Origin: Dehalococcoidia bacterium
GTDB lineage: Bacteria; Chloroflexota; Dehalococcoidia; Dehalococcoidales; CSSed11-197
Length of the DNA: 26,439 nt
Direction of reading: 5' to 3'
Assembly: GCA_003552785.1 (NCBI GenBank)
Contig: PUOQ01000003.1
Location: 1-26,439 of the forward strand
Part shown: in pieces, positions 13,473-22,531 of the stretch
Numbering within the stretch: position 1 is the first letter of the stretch
How the letters are laid out: each line of letters opens with the position of its first letter
Program-made: the position numbers and the translations under genes
The notes under the pieces: generated by a model
Seen by the model: only the letters and a program-made list of their open reading frames with translations
Databases searched by the model: none
Told to the model about the DNA's origin: nothing

Positions 13473-16400
13473 TTACTCCTGATCTTTCTCTTTATCCTGT
13501 TCTACAGGGCTTCCGCCTTCTTCAAGGGTAAAGCCCGATGATTCAATAACAGAATTGGGCTCGACAATGGTAAAGGGTGCGCTTTCTACAACTTCAGCAT
13601 CGGGTTCCTCTTCACCTACTTCTCGCACCTTGTCGGCCTCAATAACACGTTCCTCCTGATTTATAACCTCAACTGCCAGGCCTAAACTCTGTAATTCCTT
13701 TACCAGGACCTTAAATGATTCCGGAACGCCGGGGGGCAATATGTCATCTCCCTTGATTATTGCCTCATAGGTCTTGGTGCGACCGGTGACATCATCAGAT
13801 TTTATGGTAAGCATTTCCTGAAGATTATAGGCTGCGCCATAGGCCTCAAGCGCCCACACTTCCATTTCACCGAACCGCTGGCCACCAAACTGGGCCTTTC
13901 CTCCGAGTGGTTGCTGGCTGATAAGTGAATATGGACCTGTAGAACGTGCATGGACCTTGTCTTCAACCAGATGAATCAGCTTGAGCATATATATACTACC
14001 AACGGTCACCGGCATCTCGAAAGGTTCACCACTGCGTCCATCGCGAAGAATGACCTTGCCACTTACCGGGGACGGTATATTTCGGTCAACAGAAATCTCC
14101 TGGATTGTTTTATCAATTTCTTCTTCTGTCAATTTGCCGGCATCTACCCCCTGGTCGGACAGCCAGATTCGCTGGCTTACATCCCTGGCTGCGCCGGGAT
14201 ACACATCGGACCAAACCTTGTCTGCATCATGCCCCATATCGGAAAGCCAGCCGTTTACCTTTTTATAGTCGATTGAACTTACTTCCCCTTTTTGCGAATA
14301 AATAACAGCCCGGGACCTTCTTGCCAGCCATTCCCTGGCCAGAGAGTCCTCAATCGCTGTTTCATTGGCTCCGTCAAAAACCGGAGTAAGGACTTTAAAG
14401 CCCAGTGTCCAACCGGCCAGGCCCAGATGTGTTTCCAGTATCTGGCCTATATTCATTCTTGAGGGCACCCCGATGGGATTAAGTACAATATCAACCGGAG
14501 TGCCGTCGGGTAATACCGGCATATCTTCTTTGGGAGCAAGAATGGATATCACACCCTTGTTACCGTGCCGCCCGGCAAGTTTGTCACCAACCGACACTTT
14601 CCGTTTTTGGGCGACCCAGACCTGCACCCATTTGTTTACCCTGACAGGCAGGTCATCGCCATCGTCGCGTGAAAATACTTTCACATTGATGACCTTCCCC
14701 CATTCTCCATGGGGCACCCGAAGCGAAGTGTCCTTTACTTCGCGGGCTTTCTCGCCAAAAATGGCACGGAGCAGCTTTTCTTCAGCTGAAAGCTCGGTTT
14801 CTCCCTTTGGCGTAATTTTTCCTACGAGTATATCGCCGGGGCCAACTTCAGCCCCGATTCGAATTATGCCTTCCTCATCAAGCTCCCTTAAACTTTCCTC
14901 GCCAACATTGGGTATATCCCGGGTTATATCCTCGGGGCCTAACTTTGTTTCACGTGCTTCCACTTCATGCTTAAAAACATGAACGGAAGTAAATTTATCA
15001 TCTTCAACCAGCCGGTCACTTACAATTATTGCATCTTCATAATTGTAGCCGCCCCAGCTCATAAAAGCACAAACAACATTCTGCCCCAGAGCCAATTCAC
15101 CATTATCGGTAGAAGAACTGTCGGCTATAACCTGCCCTTTCACCACCCTTTCACCCTTGCTGACAACCGGTCTCTGATTAATGCATGTGCCCTGATTGGT
15201 GCGTATAAACTTGAGTAATGGAAACCGGTGTTCCGAACCATCATCGCTATTTATAACTATCTCAGAACTTGTAACCTGATCAACAACTCCTTCACAAGAG
15301 CTGAAGTGAACCTGGCCGCTGTTTAGAGCTGTTTCCCGCTCCATCCCGGTAGCTACCAGAGGAGCCTCGGGCCTTAATAGAGGAACCGCCTGACGCTGCA
15401 TATTGGCTCCCATCAGAGCGCGATTGGCATCGTTATGTTCAAGGAAAGGAATCAACCCGGTGGAAACACTGAATATCTGCTTGGTGGAAACATCCATGTA
15501 GTCGACTTTATCCGGAGCTACAAACACATAGCGGTCTTCAATGCGGGCTTCAATCCTGTTGCCTGTAAACTGTCCATTTTCATCAATCAAAGTGTTTGCC
15601 TGGGCAACAGTGTTTCTCTCTTCTTCGTCTGCTGTGAGATAAGTAATTTCATTTGAAGCAAAGGGGACAACTTCAATTTTTTCCAATTTTGCCTTTTTAA
15701 ACGCATTAATATGCTTCTTTGCGATGATTTCACCGGCTTCAGCCAGTACATTTCCGTTTTCATCAACTACCTGGTTCCAAAGCTTCCTTCCCGGCAAGCG
15801 GCCATCATCAACATCAAGGTCTTTATACACCCGGCGGTACGGGGTTTCAATAAATCCATAAGGATTAATACGCGCATAAGTAGCAAGTGACCCAATAAGA
15901 CCAATATTGGGACCCTCAGGGGTTTCAATGGGGCAAATACGCCCGTAATGAGAATAATGAACATCTCTGACGTCAAACCCGGCCCTGTCACGGGATAATC
16001 CACCCGGACCCATGGCTGAAAGGCGGCGTTTATGAGTAATCTCGGCCAGCGGATTAGTCTGATCCATAAACTGCGAGAGTTGAGAGCTGCTAAAAAATTC
16101 CCGTACAGCTGAAACAACAGGGCGGATATTTATCAATGCAGTAGGAGTAACCACATCGGCAGCAATTATACTCATCCGCTCCTTGGCTACTCTTTCAAGG
16201 CGAACCAGGCCGATACGAAACTGGTTCTGTATCAGTTCACCAACGGTGCGCACCCTTCGATTGCCCAGATGGTCGATATCATCGGCCTTGTCCAAACCGT
16301 TATTAACCATTATTATGCGACGTACGATCTCAACCAGGTCTTCCTTGCTGAGGGCGCGGTTTTTCATTATGTCATCATTGGGCAAGTTCAGCCTCTGGTT

Positions 16401-17261
16401 AACTTTATAACGCCCTACTACCCCCAGATCATAATACTGAGGATCAAAAAACATATCGTTAATCATTTTTCTGGCATTATCCAGATTAAGCGGATCACCA
16501 GGGCGCAACTTGCGGTAAATATCCAGCAATGCAGAATTCTCATCGTGAACACTGGGGTCTTTGTCGATAGTCGCCTGCATAAACTGCCGCTCAGAAGCAC
16601 TGTCTTCAGCACTGAAAAGCTGTAACAATTCTTCATTAGTGCCATAACCAATAGCACGGAGCAATGTGGTTACGGGTAGTTTTCGCCGGTTATCAATCTT
16701 GACTGATACCACATCGCGATTACTGGTATCGAATTCAAGCCAGGCACCACGGCTTGGAATCAAATTGGCTCGGCACAACAATCTACCGCTGACTAAATCT
16801 TCCTCGGCCATAAAATAAGCACCGGGTGAGCGTATCAGCTGACTGATTATAACTCTCTCGGTACCACTGGTGATGAAGGTGCCCTTGTCCGTCATCAACG
16901 GCACATCCCCGAAAAACAAGTCGAAGGGTTCCTTGATCTCCCCGGTAGTTTTAACAAGCAACCGGGCTTTCACATAAAGTGGCATGGAATAGGTCTGATC
17001 CCGCTGATAGCAATCAGCTTCACTTAGTCTGGGCTCACGAAATTCGTAACCCACAAAGCTCAACTCCAGACGGTTACCGGTAAAATCAAGAATGGGAGAA
17101 AGCTCTTTTAAGAGCTCTTTAATCCCGTATTCCATGAAAGCGGTAAACGAATTAAGCTGAACTTCCACAAGATTCGGTACATCCAGTACCTGGGGTAGCT
17201 TAGTGTAAACCTTTCTTGAATTCGTCTGGTTTTTCACAGACATTGCCGTTTCGGCTACCAT
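13473..17261 (-). CDS. rpoB: DNA-directed RNA polymerase subunit beta
   Basis: The beta subunit forms the active-site cleft with beta' and is the target of rifampicin. The 1262-aa product has the rifampicin-region sequence SSSQLSQFMDQTNPLAEITHKRRLSAMGPGG. RDVHYSHYGRICPIETPEGPNIGLI follows, then GQNVVCAFMSWGGYNYEDAI, the KRKVSVGDKLAGRHGNKGV block, and near the C-terminus GGKAQFGGQRFGEMEVWALEA. It lacks the large lineage inserts of proteobacterial RpoB. The last 51 residues or so (from VREVGEEEPDAE) are an acidic, probably disordered tail. ATG 17261 has AAGGAG nearby, and a promoter lies at 17383-17411, giving a leader of about 115 nt. The rplJL genes that usually precede rpoB are absent; ribF is divergent instead. 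Confidence 0.98.
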   Translation of the reverse strand: MVAETAMSVKNQTNSRKVYTKLPQVLDVPNLVEVQLNSFTAFMEYGIKELLKELSPILDFTGNRLELSFVGYEFREPRLSEADCYQRDQTYSMPLYVKARLLVKTTGEIKEPFDLFFGDVPLMTDKGTFITSGTERVIISQLIRSPGAYFMAEEDLVSGRLLCRANLIPSRGAWLEFDTSNRDVVSVKIDNRRKLPVTTLLRAIGYGTNEELLQLFSAEDSASERQFMQATIDKDPSVHDENSALLDIYRKLRPGDPLNLDNARKMINDMFFDPQYYDLGVVGRYKVNQRLNLPNDDIMKNRALSKEDLVEIVRRIIMVNNGLDKADDIDHLGNRRVRTVGELIQNQFRIGLVRLERVAKERMSIIAADVVTPTALINIRPVVSAVREFFSSSQLSQFMDQTNPLAEITHKRRLSAMGPGGLSRDRAGFDVRDVHYSHYGRICPIETPEGPNIGLIGSLATYARINPYGFIETPYRRVYKDLDVDDGRLPGRKLWNQVVDENGNVLAEAGEIIAKKHINAFKKAKLEKIEVVPFASNEITYLTADEEERNTVAQANTLIDENGQFTGNRIEARIEDRYVFVAPDKVDYMDVSTKQIFSVSTGLIPFLEHNDANRALMGANMQRQAVPLLRPEAPLVATGMERETALNSGQVHFSSCEGVVDQVTSSEIVINSDDGSEHRFPLLKFIRTNQGTCINQRPVVSKGERVVKGQVIADSSSTDNGELALGQNVVCAFMSWGGYNYEDAIIVSDRLVEDDKFTSVHVFKHEVEARETKLGPEDITRDIPNVGEESLRELDEEGIIRIGAEVGPGDILVGKITPKGETELSAEEKLLRAIFGEKAREVKDTSLRVPHGEWGKVINVKVFSRDDGDDLPVRVNKWVQVWVAQKRKVSVGDKLAGRHGNKGVISILAPKEDMPVLPDGTPVDIVLNPIGVPSRMNIGQILETHLGLAGWTLGFKVLTPVFDGANETAIEDSLAREWLARRSRAVIYSQKGEVSSIDYKKVNGWLSDMGHDADKVWSDVYPGAARDVSQRIWLSDQGVDAGKLTEEEIDKTIQEISVDRNIPSPVSGKVILRDGRSGEPFEMPVTVGSIYMLKLIHLVEDKVHARSTGPYSLISQQPLGGKAQFGGQRFGEMEVWALEAYGAAYNLQEMLTIKSDDVTGRTKTYEAIIKGDDILPPGVPESFKVLVKELQSLGLAVEVINQEERVIEADKVREVGEEEPDAEVVESAPFTIVEPNSVIESSGFTLEEGGSPVEQDKEKDQE

Positions 17262-17382
17262 ATCAACTCCTTAGCTAAATTGAGAAATAGAACTCAAGAA
17301 CAAATGGACGCACGTATGCGGGGGAATAAAATAAAAACAGTTGAAAACTGATACATTTCTAGAGGCATATTAGCAAACAGAA

Positions 17383-17411
17383 AGTATAACACAACTAAAA
17401 TAGATAAGCAA
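17383..17411 (-). promoter_or_regulatory. Promoter of rpoBC
   Basis: On the minus strand TTGCTT (17411-17406), a 17-nt spacer and TATACT (17388-17383) with an upstream TG (TGTTATACT, 17391-17383) form an extended -10 promoter. Transcription should start near 17376, leaving an untranslated leader of about 115 nt in which I see no clear hairpin or known riboswitch. Confidence 0.65.
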
Positions 17412-17418
17412 ATCCTAC

Positions 17419-17447
17419 TTGACAGCCTTTTCCGTATGATGTGTTAG
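17419..17447 (+). promoter_or_regulatory. Possible promoter of ribF-tyrS
   Basis: TTGACA (17419-17424) is a perfect -35. The best-spaced -10 is TGTTAG (17442-17447), which is weak. It lies back to back with the rpoB promoter in a 287-bp divergent gap. From here to ribF the DNA is AT-rich. No FMN riboswitch is recognisable and there is no Shine-Dalgarno before ribF. Confidence 0.4.
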
Positions 17448-17548
17448 CACCCCGGCATGTTTACTTTTAAGTTTTTGTTAAGGTAATATATAAACGAAAA
17501 CCGGGCAATATACAATATATGTAATAAATCGTAAAAGATCGTTATTTT

Positions 17549-18484
17549 ATGTCATTAGAAGAGGAATTTTTAAGCCTCGCCCCCCGCGAAAATACACTGC
17601 TTACCATAGGCGTCTTTGATGGTATTCACCTGGGCCACCAGAAGCTCTTAAGCCAGCTGGTATCCAGAGCCCATGAAGAGGGATGCCAGAGCGGGGTAAT
17701 AACCTTTAAAAACCATCCACTGAGCCAGCTGGGCAAACACCAGGCACCACCGATGCTTGCCGGCATAAAGGAAAAGGATCTTCTTATAAAGGAATGGGGA
17801 GTCGATTTTATAATTCATCTTGAGTTTTCGTCACGATTGGCCCATACCAGCGCCAGAGACTTTTGCCGTATGATGCAGGATTATCTTAATATGCAGGGAT
17901 TGGTGCTGGGTTTCGATTTTGCGATGGGGCACAACCGCGAAGGCACTTTAAAAAAGATGCAAACACTTGGCAGAGAAATGGGTTTTGGTGTCGAAATTGT
18001 ACCTCCAGTAAAAATGGATGGAGAAATAGTCTCATCCACCACTATAAGGCAGGCTATTACTGAAGGTAACATTAACAAAGCCAGTGCTCAGCTTGGAAGA
18101 TACTACAGCCTTTCTGGAAATGTAATCACCGGAAGAGGCCTGGGAAAAAAGCTGGGCTTTCCCACTGCCAATATACAGATTGATCCGGGTTTTGCATTGC
18201 CACCGAATGGCATCTACGCAACAATGGCCTATCTAAACGATCAGCCTCTGTTTTCTGCTACCAATATAGGCATTGGCCCGACTTTCGGCGGCGGCCGGCA
18301 GCAAATCGAGGTCCACCTGCTTGATTTCAACAACAATGTTTATGGCAAAACCCTCAGCATTGAATTTATTGAACGTATAAGGGATGAATTGAAATTTAAC
18401 TCTGAAATCGAGTTGAAAGAGCAGATTGTTAAAGATATAGAAGCAATCCGCCAAATACTTGAAAGGAAAGTTATATCCAAATGA
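17549..18484 (+). CDS. ribF: Bifunctional riboflavin kinase / FAD synthetase
   Basis: RibF makes FMN from riboflavin and then FAD from FMN. The 311-aa protein has the two expected domains. The N-terminal nucleotidyltransferase has GVFDGIHLGHQKLL (21-34) and LGFDFAMGHNREG, with STTIRQAI at its end. The C-terminal kinase has GRGLGKKLGFPTANI, PPNGIYA and NIGIGPTFGG, and ends with EFIERIRDELKF. Length matches the family. ATG at 17549 has no visible ribosome-binding site; no better start is in frame before the conserved core. Its TGA overlaps the tyrS ATG (ATGA, 18481-18484), so the two are translationally coupled. Confidence 0.96.
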   Translation: MSLEEEFLSLAPRENTLLTIGVFDGIHLGHQKLLSQLVSRAHEEGCQSGVITFKNHPLSQLGKHQAPPMLAGIKEKDLLIKEWGVDFIIHLEFSSRLAHTSARDFCRMMQDYLNMQGLVLGFDFAMGHNREGTLKKMQTLGREMGFGVEIVPPVKMDGEIVSSTTIRQAITEGNINKASAQLGRYYSLSGNVITGRGLGKKLGFPTANIQIDPGFALPPNGIYATMAYLNDQPLFSATNIGIGPTFGGGRQQIEVHLLDFNNNVYGKTLSIEFIERIRDELKFNSEIELKEQIVKDIEAIRQILERKVISK

Positions 18485-19671
18485 AGGGAGCAAGCCCGGA
18501 GCAGGTCGAATACCTCTTAAAGCGAGGTGTGGCAGAGGTTATTGTCGAGGAAGACTTAAAAGACAGGCTTCTTGCAGGTGACAGGCTGCGCCTGAAAGAA
18601 GGTTTTGATCCCAGCTTTCCCGATATCCACCTGGGGCATGTAGTCGGCCTGAGAAAACTCAGACAGTTTCAGGACCTGGGCCATCAAGTAGTATTGATTG
18701 TCGGAGACTGGACAGCCCAAATTGGAGATCCGAGCGGTCAAACGGTAACCCGGCCCATGCTTTCAGCGGACGCAGTTAAAGCAAATGCCCAGACTTACAT
18801 GGAACAGTTTTTTAAAATTGTCGATGAGTCCAAAACAGAAGTGCGCTGGCAAAGTGAATGGTTTGCCGGTTTTAACCTCGCCGATGTTATCCAGTTGACC
18901 AGCAAATTCACCCTGGCTCAAATGCTCGCCAGGGAGGATTTCAATCAGCGTTACCAGCAGAATCAGCCTATTTCGATAACCGAATTTCTGTATCCGCTTT
19001 TGCAGGCTTACGATTCAGTAGCCATCGAAGCAGATGTTGAATTCGGCGGAACCGACCAGAAGTTCAACCTCCTGGTGGGCCGTGAGCTCCAGCAAATGAT
19101 CGGCATGAAACCCCAGAATATCCTGACGACACCGCTTTTAATCGGAACTGACGGCGTAAAAAAGATGAGCAAGAGCCTGGGCAATTATATCGGAGTAGCA
19201 GACCTTCCTGAAGAAATGTTCGGGAAAATAATGAGCATTCCAGATGAATTGCTAATTAGCTATTACGAACTATTAACAGACATCAGCCACAAGGAACTTA
19301 TGGATATGGGCCTGGCACTGAATGATGAAAACGTAAATCCTATGCAGCTCAAAAAGAAGCTGGCTCTTCAAATAGTAGAATATTTATATGACAATAAAGC
19401 CGCGCTTGATGCCGAAGCTCACTTCCGGCAAACCGTACAGAAAAGAGAACTGCCGGATGAAATAAATGAACACCCTTTAAACACAAAGGAGCCAACCCTC
19501 AAAGATTTTATCGCCCTGGCAGGCCTGGCCAAAAGTCGAACCGAAGCCAAGCGTTTAATAAGCCAGGGCGCAGTTGAGGTTGACGGCCAAAATGTAACCG
19601 ATATGAATTATCCACTTAAGCCCGGAAATATAATAAAGGTCGGCAAACGTCGTTATGTTAAATGTATATGA
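18481..19671 (+). CDS. tyrS: Tyrosyl-tRNA synthetase
   Basis: This enzyme charges tRNA-Tyr with tyrosine. The 396-aa protein is a class I synthetase. The HIGH-type motif is HLGH (50-53) in FDPSFPDIHLGHVVGLRKL, and the tyrosine site follows in VGDWTAQIGDPSGQ. EFLYPLLQAYDSVAIEADVEFGGTDQKFNLL comes next, then KKMSKSLGN (KMSKS near 228-232). A C-terminal S4 RNA-binding domain runs from about residue 335: TLKDFIALAGLAKSRTEAKRL. The motif pattern and length fit the shorter TyrZ-like bacterial group. The start overlaps the end of ribF by four bases. No T-box or leader is present because the gene is second in the operon. Confidence 0.97.
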   Translation: MKGASPEQVEYLLKRGVAEVIVEEDLKDRLLAGDRLRLKEGFDPSFPDIHLGHVVGLRKLRQFQDLGHQVVLIVGDWTAQIGDPSGQTVTRPMLSADAVKANAQTYMEQFFKIVDESKTEVRWQSEWFAGFNLADVIQLTSKFTLAQMLAREDFNQRYQQNQPISITEFLYPLLQAYDSVAIEADVEFGGTDQKFNLLVGRELQQMIGMKPQNILTTPLLIGTDGVKKMSKSLGNYIGVADLPEEMFGKIMSIPDELLISYYELLTDISHKELMDMGLALNDENVNPMQLKKKLALQIVEYLYDNKAALDAEAHFRQTVQKRELPDEINEHPLNTKEPTLKDFIALAGLAKSRTEAKRLISQGAVEVDGQNVTDMNYPLKPGNIIKVGKRRYVKCI

Positions 19672-19674
19672 ACT

Positions 19675-19703
19675 TTAATTACGCCCCGATTTTAAGATAT
19701 AAT
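19675..19703 (+). promoter_or_regulatory. Promoter of the aminotransferase-serA operon
   Basis: TTAATT (19675-19680), a 17-nt spacer and a consensus TATAAT (19698-19703) precede the aminotransferase gene. The predicted start is near 19710, giving a leader of about 23 nt that contains the AAAGGAG ribosome-binding site. Confidence 0.65.
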
Positions 19704-19732
19704 ACCAGCCAAGCCATATAAAGGAGAATCAA

Positions 19733-20824
19733 ATGAGTAACTTACGTATTCCCGGCCCGACACCCTGCCCTCCCGAAGTTTTAGAGGCCATGGGATGGCA
19801 AATGGTTAATCATCGCGGGCCACAATTTGCCCAATTTCTTAAAGACATAACCAGTGATTTAAAAACCATTTTCCAGACGGAAAACGATGTCCTTGTACTA
19901 TCCGGATCCGGCACCGGCGGAATGGAGGCAGCGATAGTAAATACCCTTTCTCCGGGTGACAAGGTCCTCTCGGTTTCAATTGGCGTTTTTGGAGACCGTT
20001 TTGCCAACATTGCCAGAGCCTACGGTGCCGAAGTTATCGATCTCAAGTTCGAATGGGGTAAAGCTGCTGAAATACAGCCTGTTAAAGACGCCCTTGAGGC
20101 CAACCCGGATGTAAAAGCAGTTCTCGTTACCCACAACGAAACATCGACCGGTGTCACCAACGACCTTGAATCAATAAGCAGGGTGGTCAAAGAATCGGGT
20201 AAACTCCTGCTGGTAGATGCTATCTCTTCTATGGGCTCAATAAAACTGCCCGTGGATGAATGGGGCCTGGATGTGGCTGTCACCGGCTCCCAGAAAGGCT
20301 GGATGGTACCACCCGGACTTACCATGATTAGCGTTAGCCCTAAAGCATGGGAAGCTTTTGAAGAGGCCAGAATGCCCCGTTTTTACTGGGATTTCGGCAA
20401 AGCCAAAAAGTCTGCCGAAAAAGGCCAGACACCATGGACTCCGACTGTATCGGTGGTGTTTGCTCTATCGGTAGCACTGAAAATGATGCTTGAAGAAGGC
20501 ATGCCCAATATAATCAACCGCCATCACCAACTAGCCGAAATGGCACGCCAGGGTGTTAAAAACCTGGGGCTCAGTCTGTTTGCCGACGAGAGATATGCTT
20601 CCAATACAGTGACTGCGGTAAGCGCAACCGATGGACTTGATGGTAAGCTTCTTACCAAAATAATGCGCGAAGAGTACGATATCGTTCTGGGAGGCGGCCA
20701 GATGTCAATGGAGGGTAAAATATTCCGCATCGGTCATCTTGGCTGGGTTGAAGAAAATGATATCAATGCAGTAATGGATGCGCTGAAAGAAGCCTTGCCC
20801 AGGGCTGGTTTTAAAGGAGCATAA
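19733..20824 (+). CDS. Class V aminotransferase (serine-glyoxylate type), probable serine-pathway enzyme
   Basis: This is a PLP-dependent aminotransferase of 363 aa in the alanine/serine-glyoxylate branch of class V. Visible marks are the N-terminal PGPTPCPPEVLEAMGWQMVNHRGPQF, SGSGTGGMEAAIVNTLSPGDKVL, VTHNETSTGV, DAISSMGSIKLPVD and the PLP lysine in GSQKGWM (Lys188). The near-C-terminal GGGQMSMEGKIFRIGHLGW also fits. serA starts 4 nt after the stop, and no SerC is seen. I therefore infer that this enzyme supplies the aminotransferase step from 3-phosphohydroxypyruvate to phosphoserine, or a serine/glyoxylate exchange feeding the same pool. Substrate choice cannot be read from sequence. A strong AAAGGAG precedes ATG 19733. 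Confidence 0.88.
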   Translation: MSNLRIPGPTPCPPEVLEAMGWQMVNHRGPQFAQFLKDITSDLKTIFQTENDVLVLSGSGTGGMEAAIVNTLSPGDKVLSVSIGVFGDRFANIARAYGAEVIDLKFEWGKAAEIQPVKDALEANPDVKAVLVTHNETSTGVTNDLESISRVVKESGKLLLVDAISSMGSIKLPVDEWGLDVAVTGSQKGWMVPPGLTMISVSPKAWEAFEEARMPRFYWDFGKAKKSAEKGQTPWTPTVSVVFALSVALKMMLEEGMPNIINRHHQLAEMARQGVKNLGLSLFADERYASNTVTAVSATDGLDGKLLTKIMREEYDIVLGGGQMSMEGKIFRIGHLGWVEENDINAVMDALKEALPRAGFKGA

Positions 20825-20827
20825 TTT

Positions 20828-22402
20828 ATGAAGGTTCTCGTTGCTGATCCGATTGCCGAACAGGGCATAGATATTATTAAGAAAGTTGCCGATGTTGAAG
20901 TAAAAACCGGCCTGTCCGAAGAAGAACTGATAAAAATAATAGACAATTATGAAGGCCTGGTCGTACGCTCTCAAACCCGTGTCACCTCATCCGTACTCGA
21001 AGCAGCCAGCAAGCTATGTGTCATTGGCCGTGCGGGCGTCGGTGTTGACAATATCGACGTAGAAGCCGCTACAGAAAAAGGTATAATTGTTGTCAACTCC
21101 CCTACCGGCAACACCGTCTCAGCCGCCGAGCATACTATCGCCTTGATGATGGCGCTGGCACGACATATTCCACAGGCCAATAACTCTCTTAAAGCATGCC
21201 AGTGGAAACGCTCCAGCTTCATGGGGACTGAAGTTAAAGATAAAATACTGGGTATTATTGGCCTGGGAAATATCGGCAGTGAAGTTGCCCGCAGGGCTCG
21301 TGGGCTTGAAATGAAAATCATAGCCTATGATCCATTTGTCTCCGAAGAGCGCGCACGTCAACTGCATGCCGATATCGTTTCACTGGACGAGCTTTACCGC
21401 GAAGCAGACTTCATTACATTGCATACCCCGCTTACCGATACAACACGTAATATGATTTCAAAAGCACAGCTCTCCAGCATGAAACCAAATGTAAGAATTA
21501 TCAATACTGCCCGGGGCGGTCTTATCGACGAAGAAGCCCTGTTTGAAGCTGTAAACGAGGGTGTAATTGCCGGTGCTGCAGTTGATGTTTTCCCTGTAGA
21601 ACCATGTACTGAAAACGTTTTATTCAAAAGCGATAAAGTAATTGTAACCCCTCATCTGGGTGCCTCCACAGTAGAAGCTCAGGCACTGGCTGCCACCGAG
21701 GTCGCCAAGCAAATTGCCGACGTATTCAATGGCCAGCCCGCCAGGTATGCTGTTAACGCTCCGTTTATTTCATCTGAAGCCATGAACGTATTGGGCCCCT
21801 TTCTTAAAGTTGCCAAACTTACCGGCCAGCTTGTCAGCTACCTGGGCGAAGGTCGAATGCGTAAAATAAAAATCAAATACCAGGGCGAGCTTGCCAGCTA
21901 CGACACCAACACATTGAAGGCAATCGTACTGGGCGGTCTTTTTGACCGTTTGAGCGAAGAAAGAGTGAACCTGGTGAATGCCAATAAAGTTGCCAGAAAC
22001 CGGGGAGTCCAGGTGATTGAGGAAAAAGAGACCGATTGCGAAAATTTTGCCAACCTCATCACACTTGAAGTAGAAACCTCCGAGGGCACCGTTTCTGTTT
22101 CCGGCACCATCATTCGCGGCGAACCGCATATAGTATGTGTTAATGGGTTCTGGGTTGACATCGTACCAACAGGGGGTTATTTCCTTTTTGCCGATCATAT
22201 CGACCAGCCGGGCCTTATTGGAGCAGTGGGCACCATTACCGGACAGGCCGATATAAACGTAAGCCATATGCATTTAAGCCGGATAGAACCGAGAGGGCCG
22301 GCACTGATGATTATGGCGCTTGATGAGCCACTGGACGAGGAGACACGCCAGAAAATTTTACAGATACCCGGCATACATAACGTAAAAGTTGTAAAACTCT
22401 AA
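20828..22402 (+). CDS. serA: D-3-phosphoglycerate dehydrogenase
   Basis: SerA oxidises 3-phosphoglycerate to 3-phosphohydroxypyruvate with NAD, the entry to serine synthesis. The 524-aa protein is the long bacterial form. Substrate-domain parts include VGRAGVGVDNIDVEAATEKG-like sequence (here IGRAGVGVDNI). The NAD-binding GIIGLGNIGSEVARRA starts at residue 142. The catalytic Arg lies in NTARGGLIDEEAL, and the catalytic His in TPHLGAST near 276. An intervening ASB domain follows. The C-terminal ACT domain, from about 450 (FADHIDQPGLIGAVGTI), usually senses serine. The ribosome-binding site AAAGGAG lies inside the end of the aminotransferase gene. A terminator follows at 22421. Confidence 0.97.
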   Translation: MKVLVADPIAEQGIDIIKKVADVEVKTGLSEEELIKIIDNYEGLVVRSQTRVTSSVLEAASKLCVIGRAGVGVDNIDVEAATEKGIIVVNSPTGNTVSAAEHTIALMMALARHIPQANNSLKACQWKRSSFMGTEVKDKILGIIGLGNIGSEVARRARGLEMKIIAYDPFVSEERARQLHADIVSLDELYREADFITLHTPLTDTTRNMISKAQLSSMKPNVRIINTARGGLIDEEALFEAVNEGVIAGAAVDVFPVEPCTENVLFKSDKVIVTPHLGASTVEAQALAATEVAKQIADVFNGQPARYAVNAPFISSEAMNVLGPFLKVAKLTGQLVSYLGEGRMRKIKIKYQGELASYDTNTLKAIVLGGLFDRLSEERVNLVNANKVARNRGVQVIEEKETDCENFANLITLEVETSEGTVSVSGTIIRGEPHIVCVNGFWVDIVPTGGYFLFADHIDQPGLIGAVGTITGQADINVSHMHLSRIEPRGPALMIMALDEPLDEETRQKILQIPGIHNVKVVKL

Positions 22403-22420
22403 ATATTTCTGCCTGAGTAC

Positions 22421-22457
22421 AAAAACCGGCGGGTCAGTCTGTACCTGCCGGTTTTTT
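22421..22457 (+). terminator. Intrinsic terminator after serA
   Basis: AAAAACCGGCGGGT (22421-22434) pairs with ACCTGCCGGTTTTT (22443-22456) over 14 bp with one G-U pair, around an 8-nt loop. A run of six T residues (22452-22457) follows. It sits 18 nt after the serA stop and ends the aminotransferase-serA operon. Confidence 0.92.
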
Positions 22458-22514
22458 ATTCCAGCCATGTATGGAATTATACCTTTAACCTCAAATAGGC
22501 CTGTAAAAAAAGTG

Positions 22515-22523
22515 TGATATACT
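22515..22523 (+). promoter_or_regulatory. Extended -10 promoter immediately before ligA
   Basis: TGATATACT (22515-22523) is an extended -10. The usual 6-7 nt spacing puts the transcription start at about 22530, next to the ligA ATG at 22532. No -35 or Shine-Dalgarno is visible, so the ligA mRNA may be leaderless. Confidence 0.5.
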
Positions 22524-22531
22524 GACTGTCT

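Noticed and set aside
14365..14982. 205-codon open frame on the plus strand inside rpoB
   Set aside because: It is antisense to a perfectly conserved part of rpoB, has Ser/Pro-rich composition typical of a shadow frame, and has no ribosome-binding site.
21770..22273. 167-codon open frame on the minus strand inside serA
   Set aside because: It is antisense to the conserved serA C-terminal half and has no family motif or start signal.
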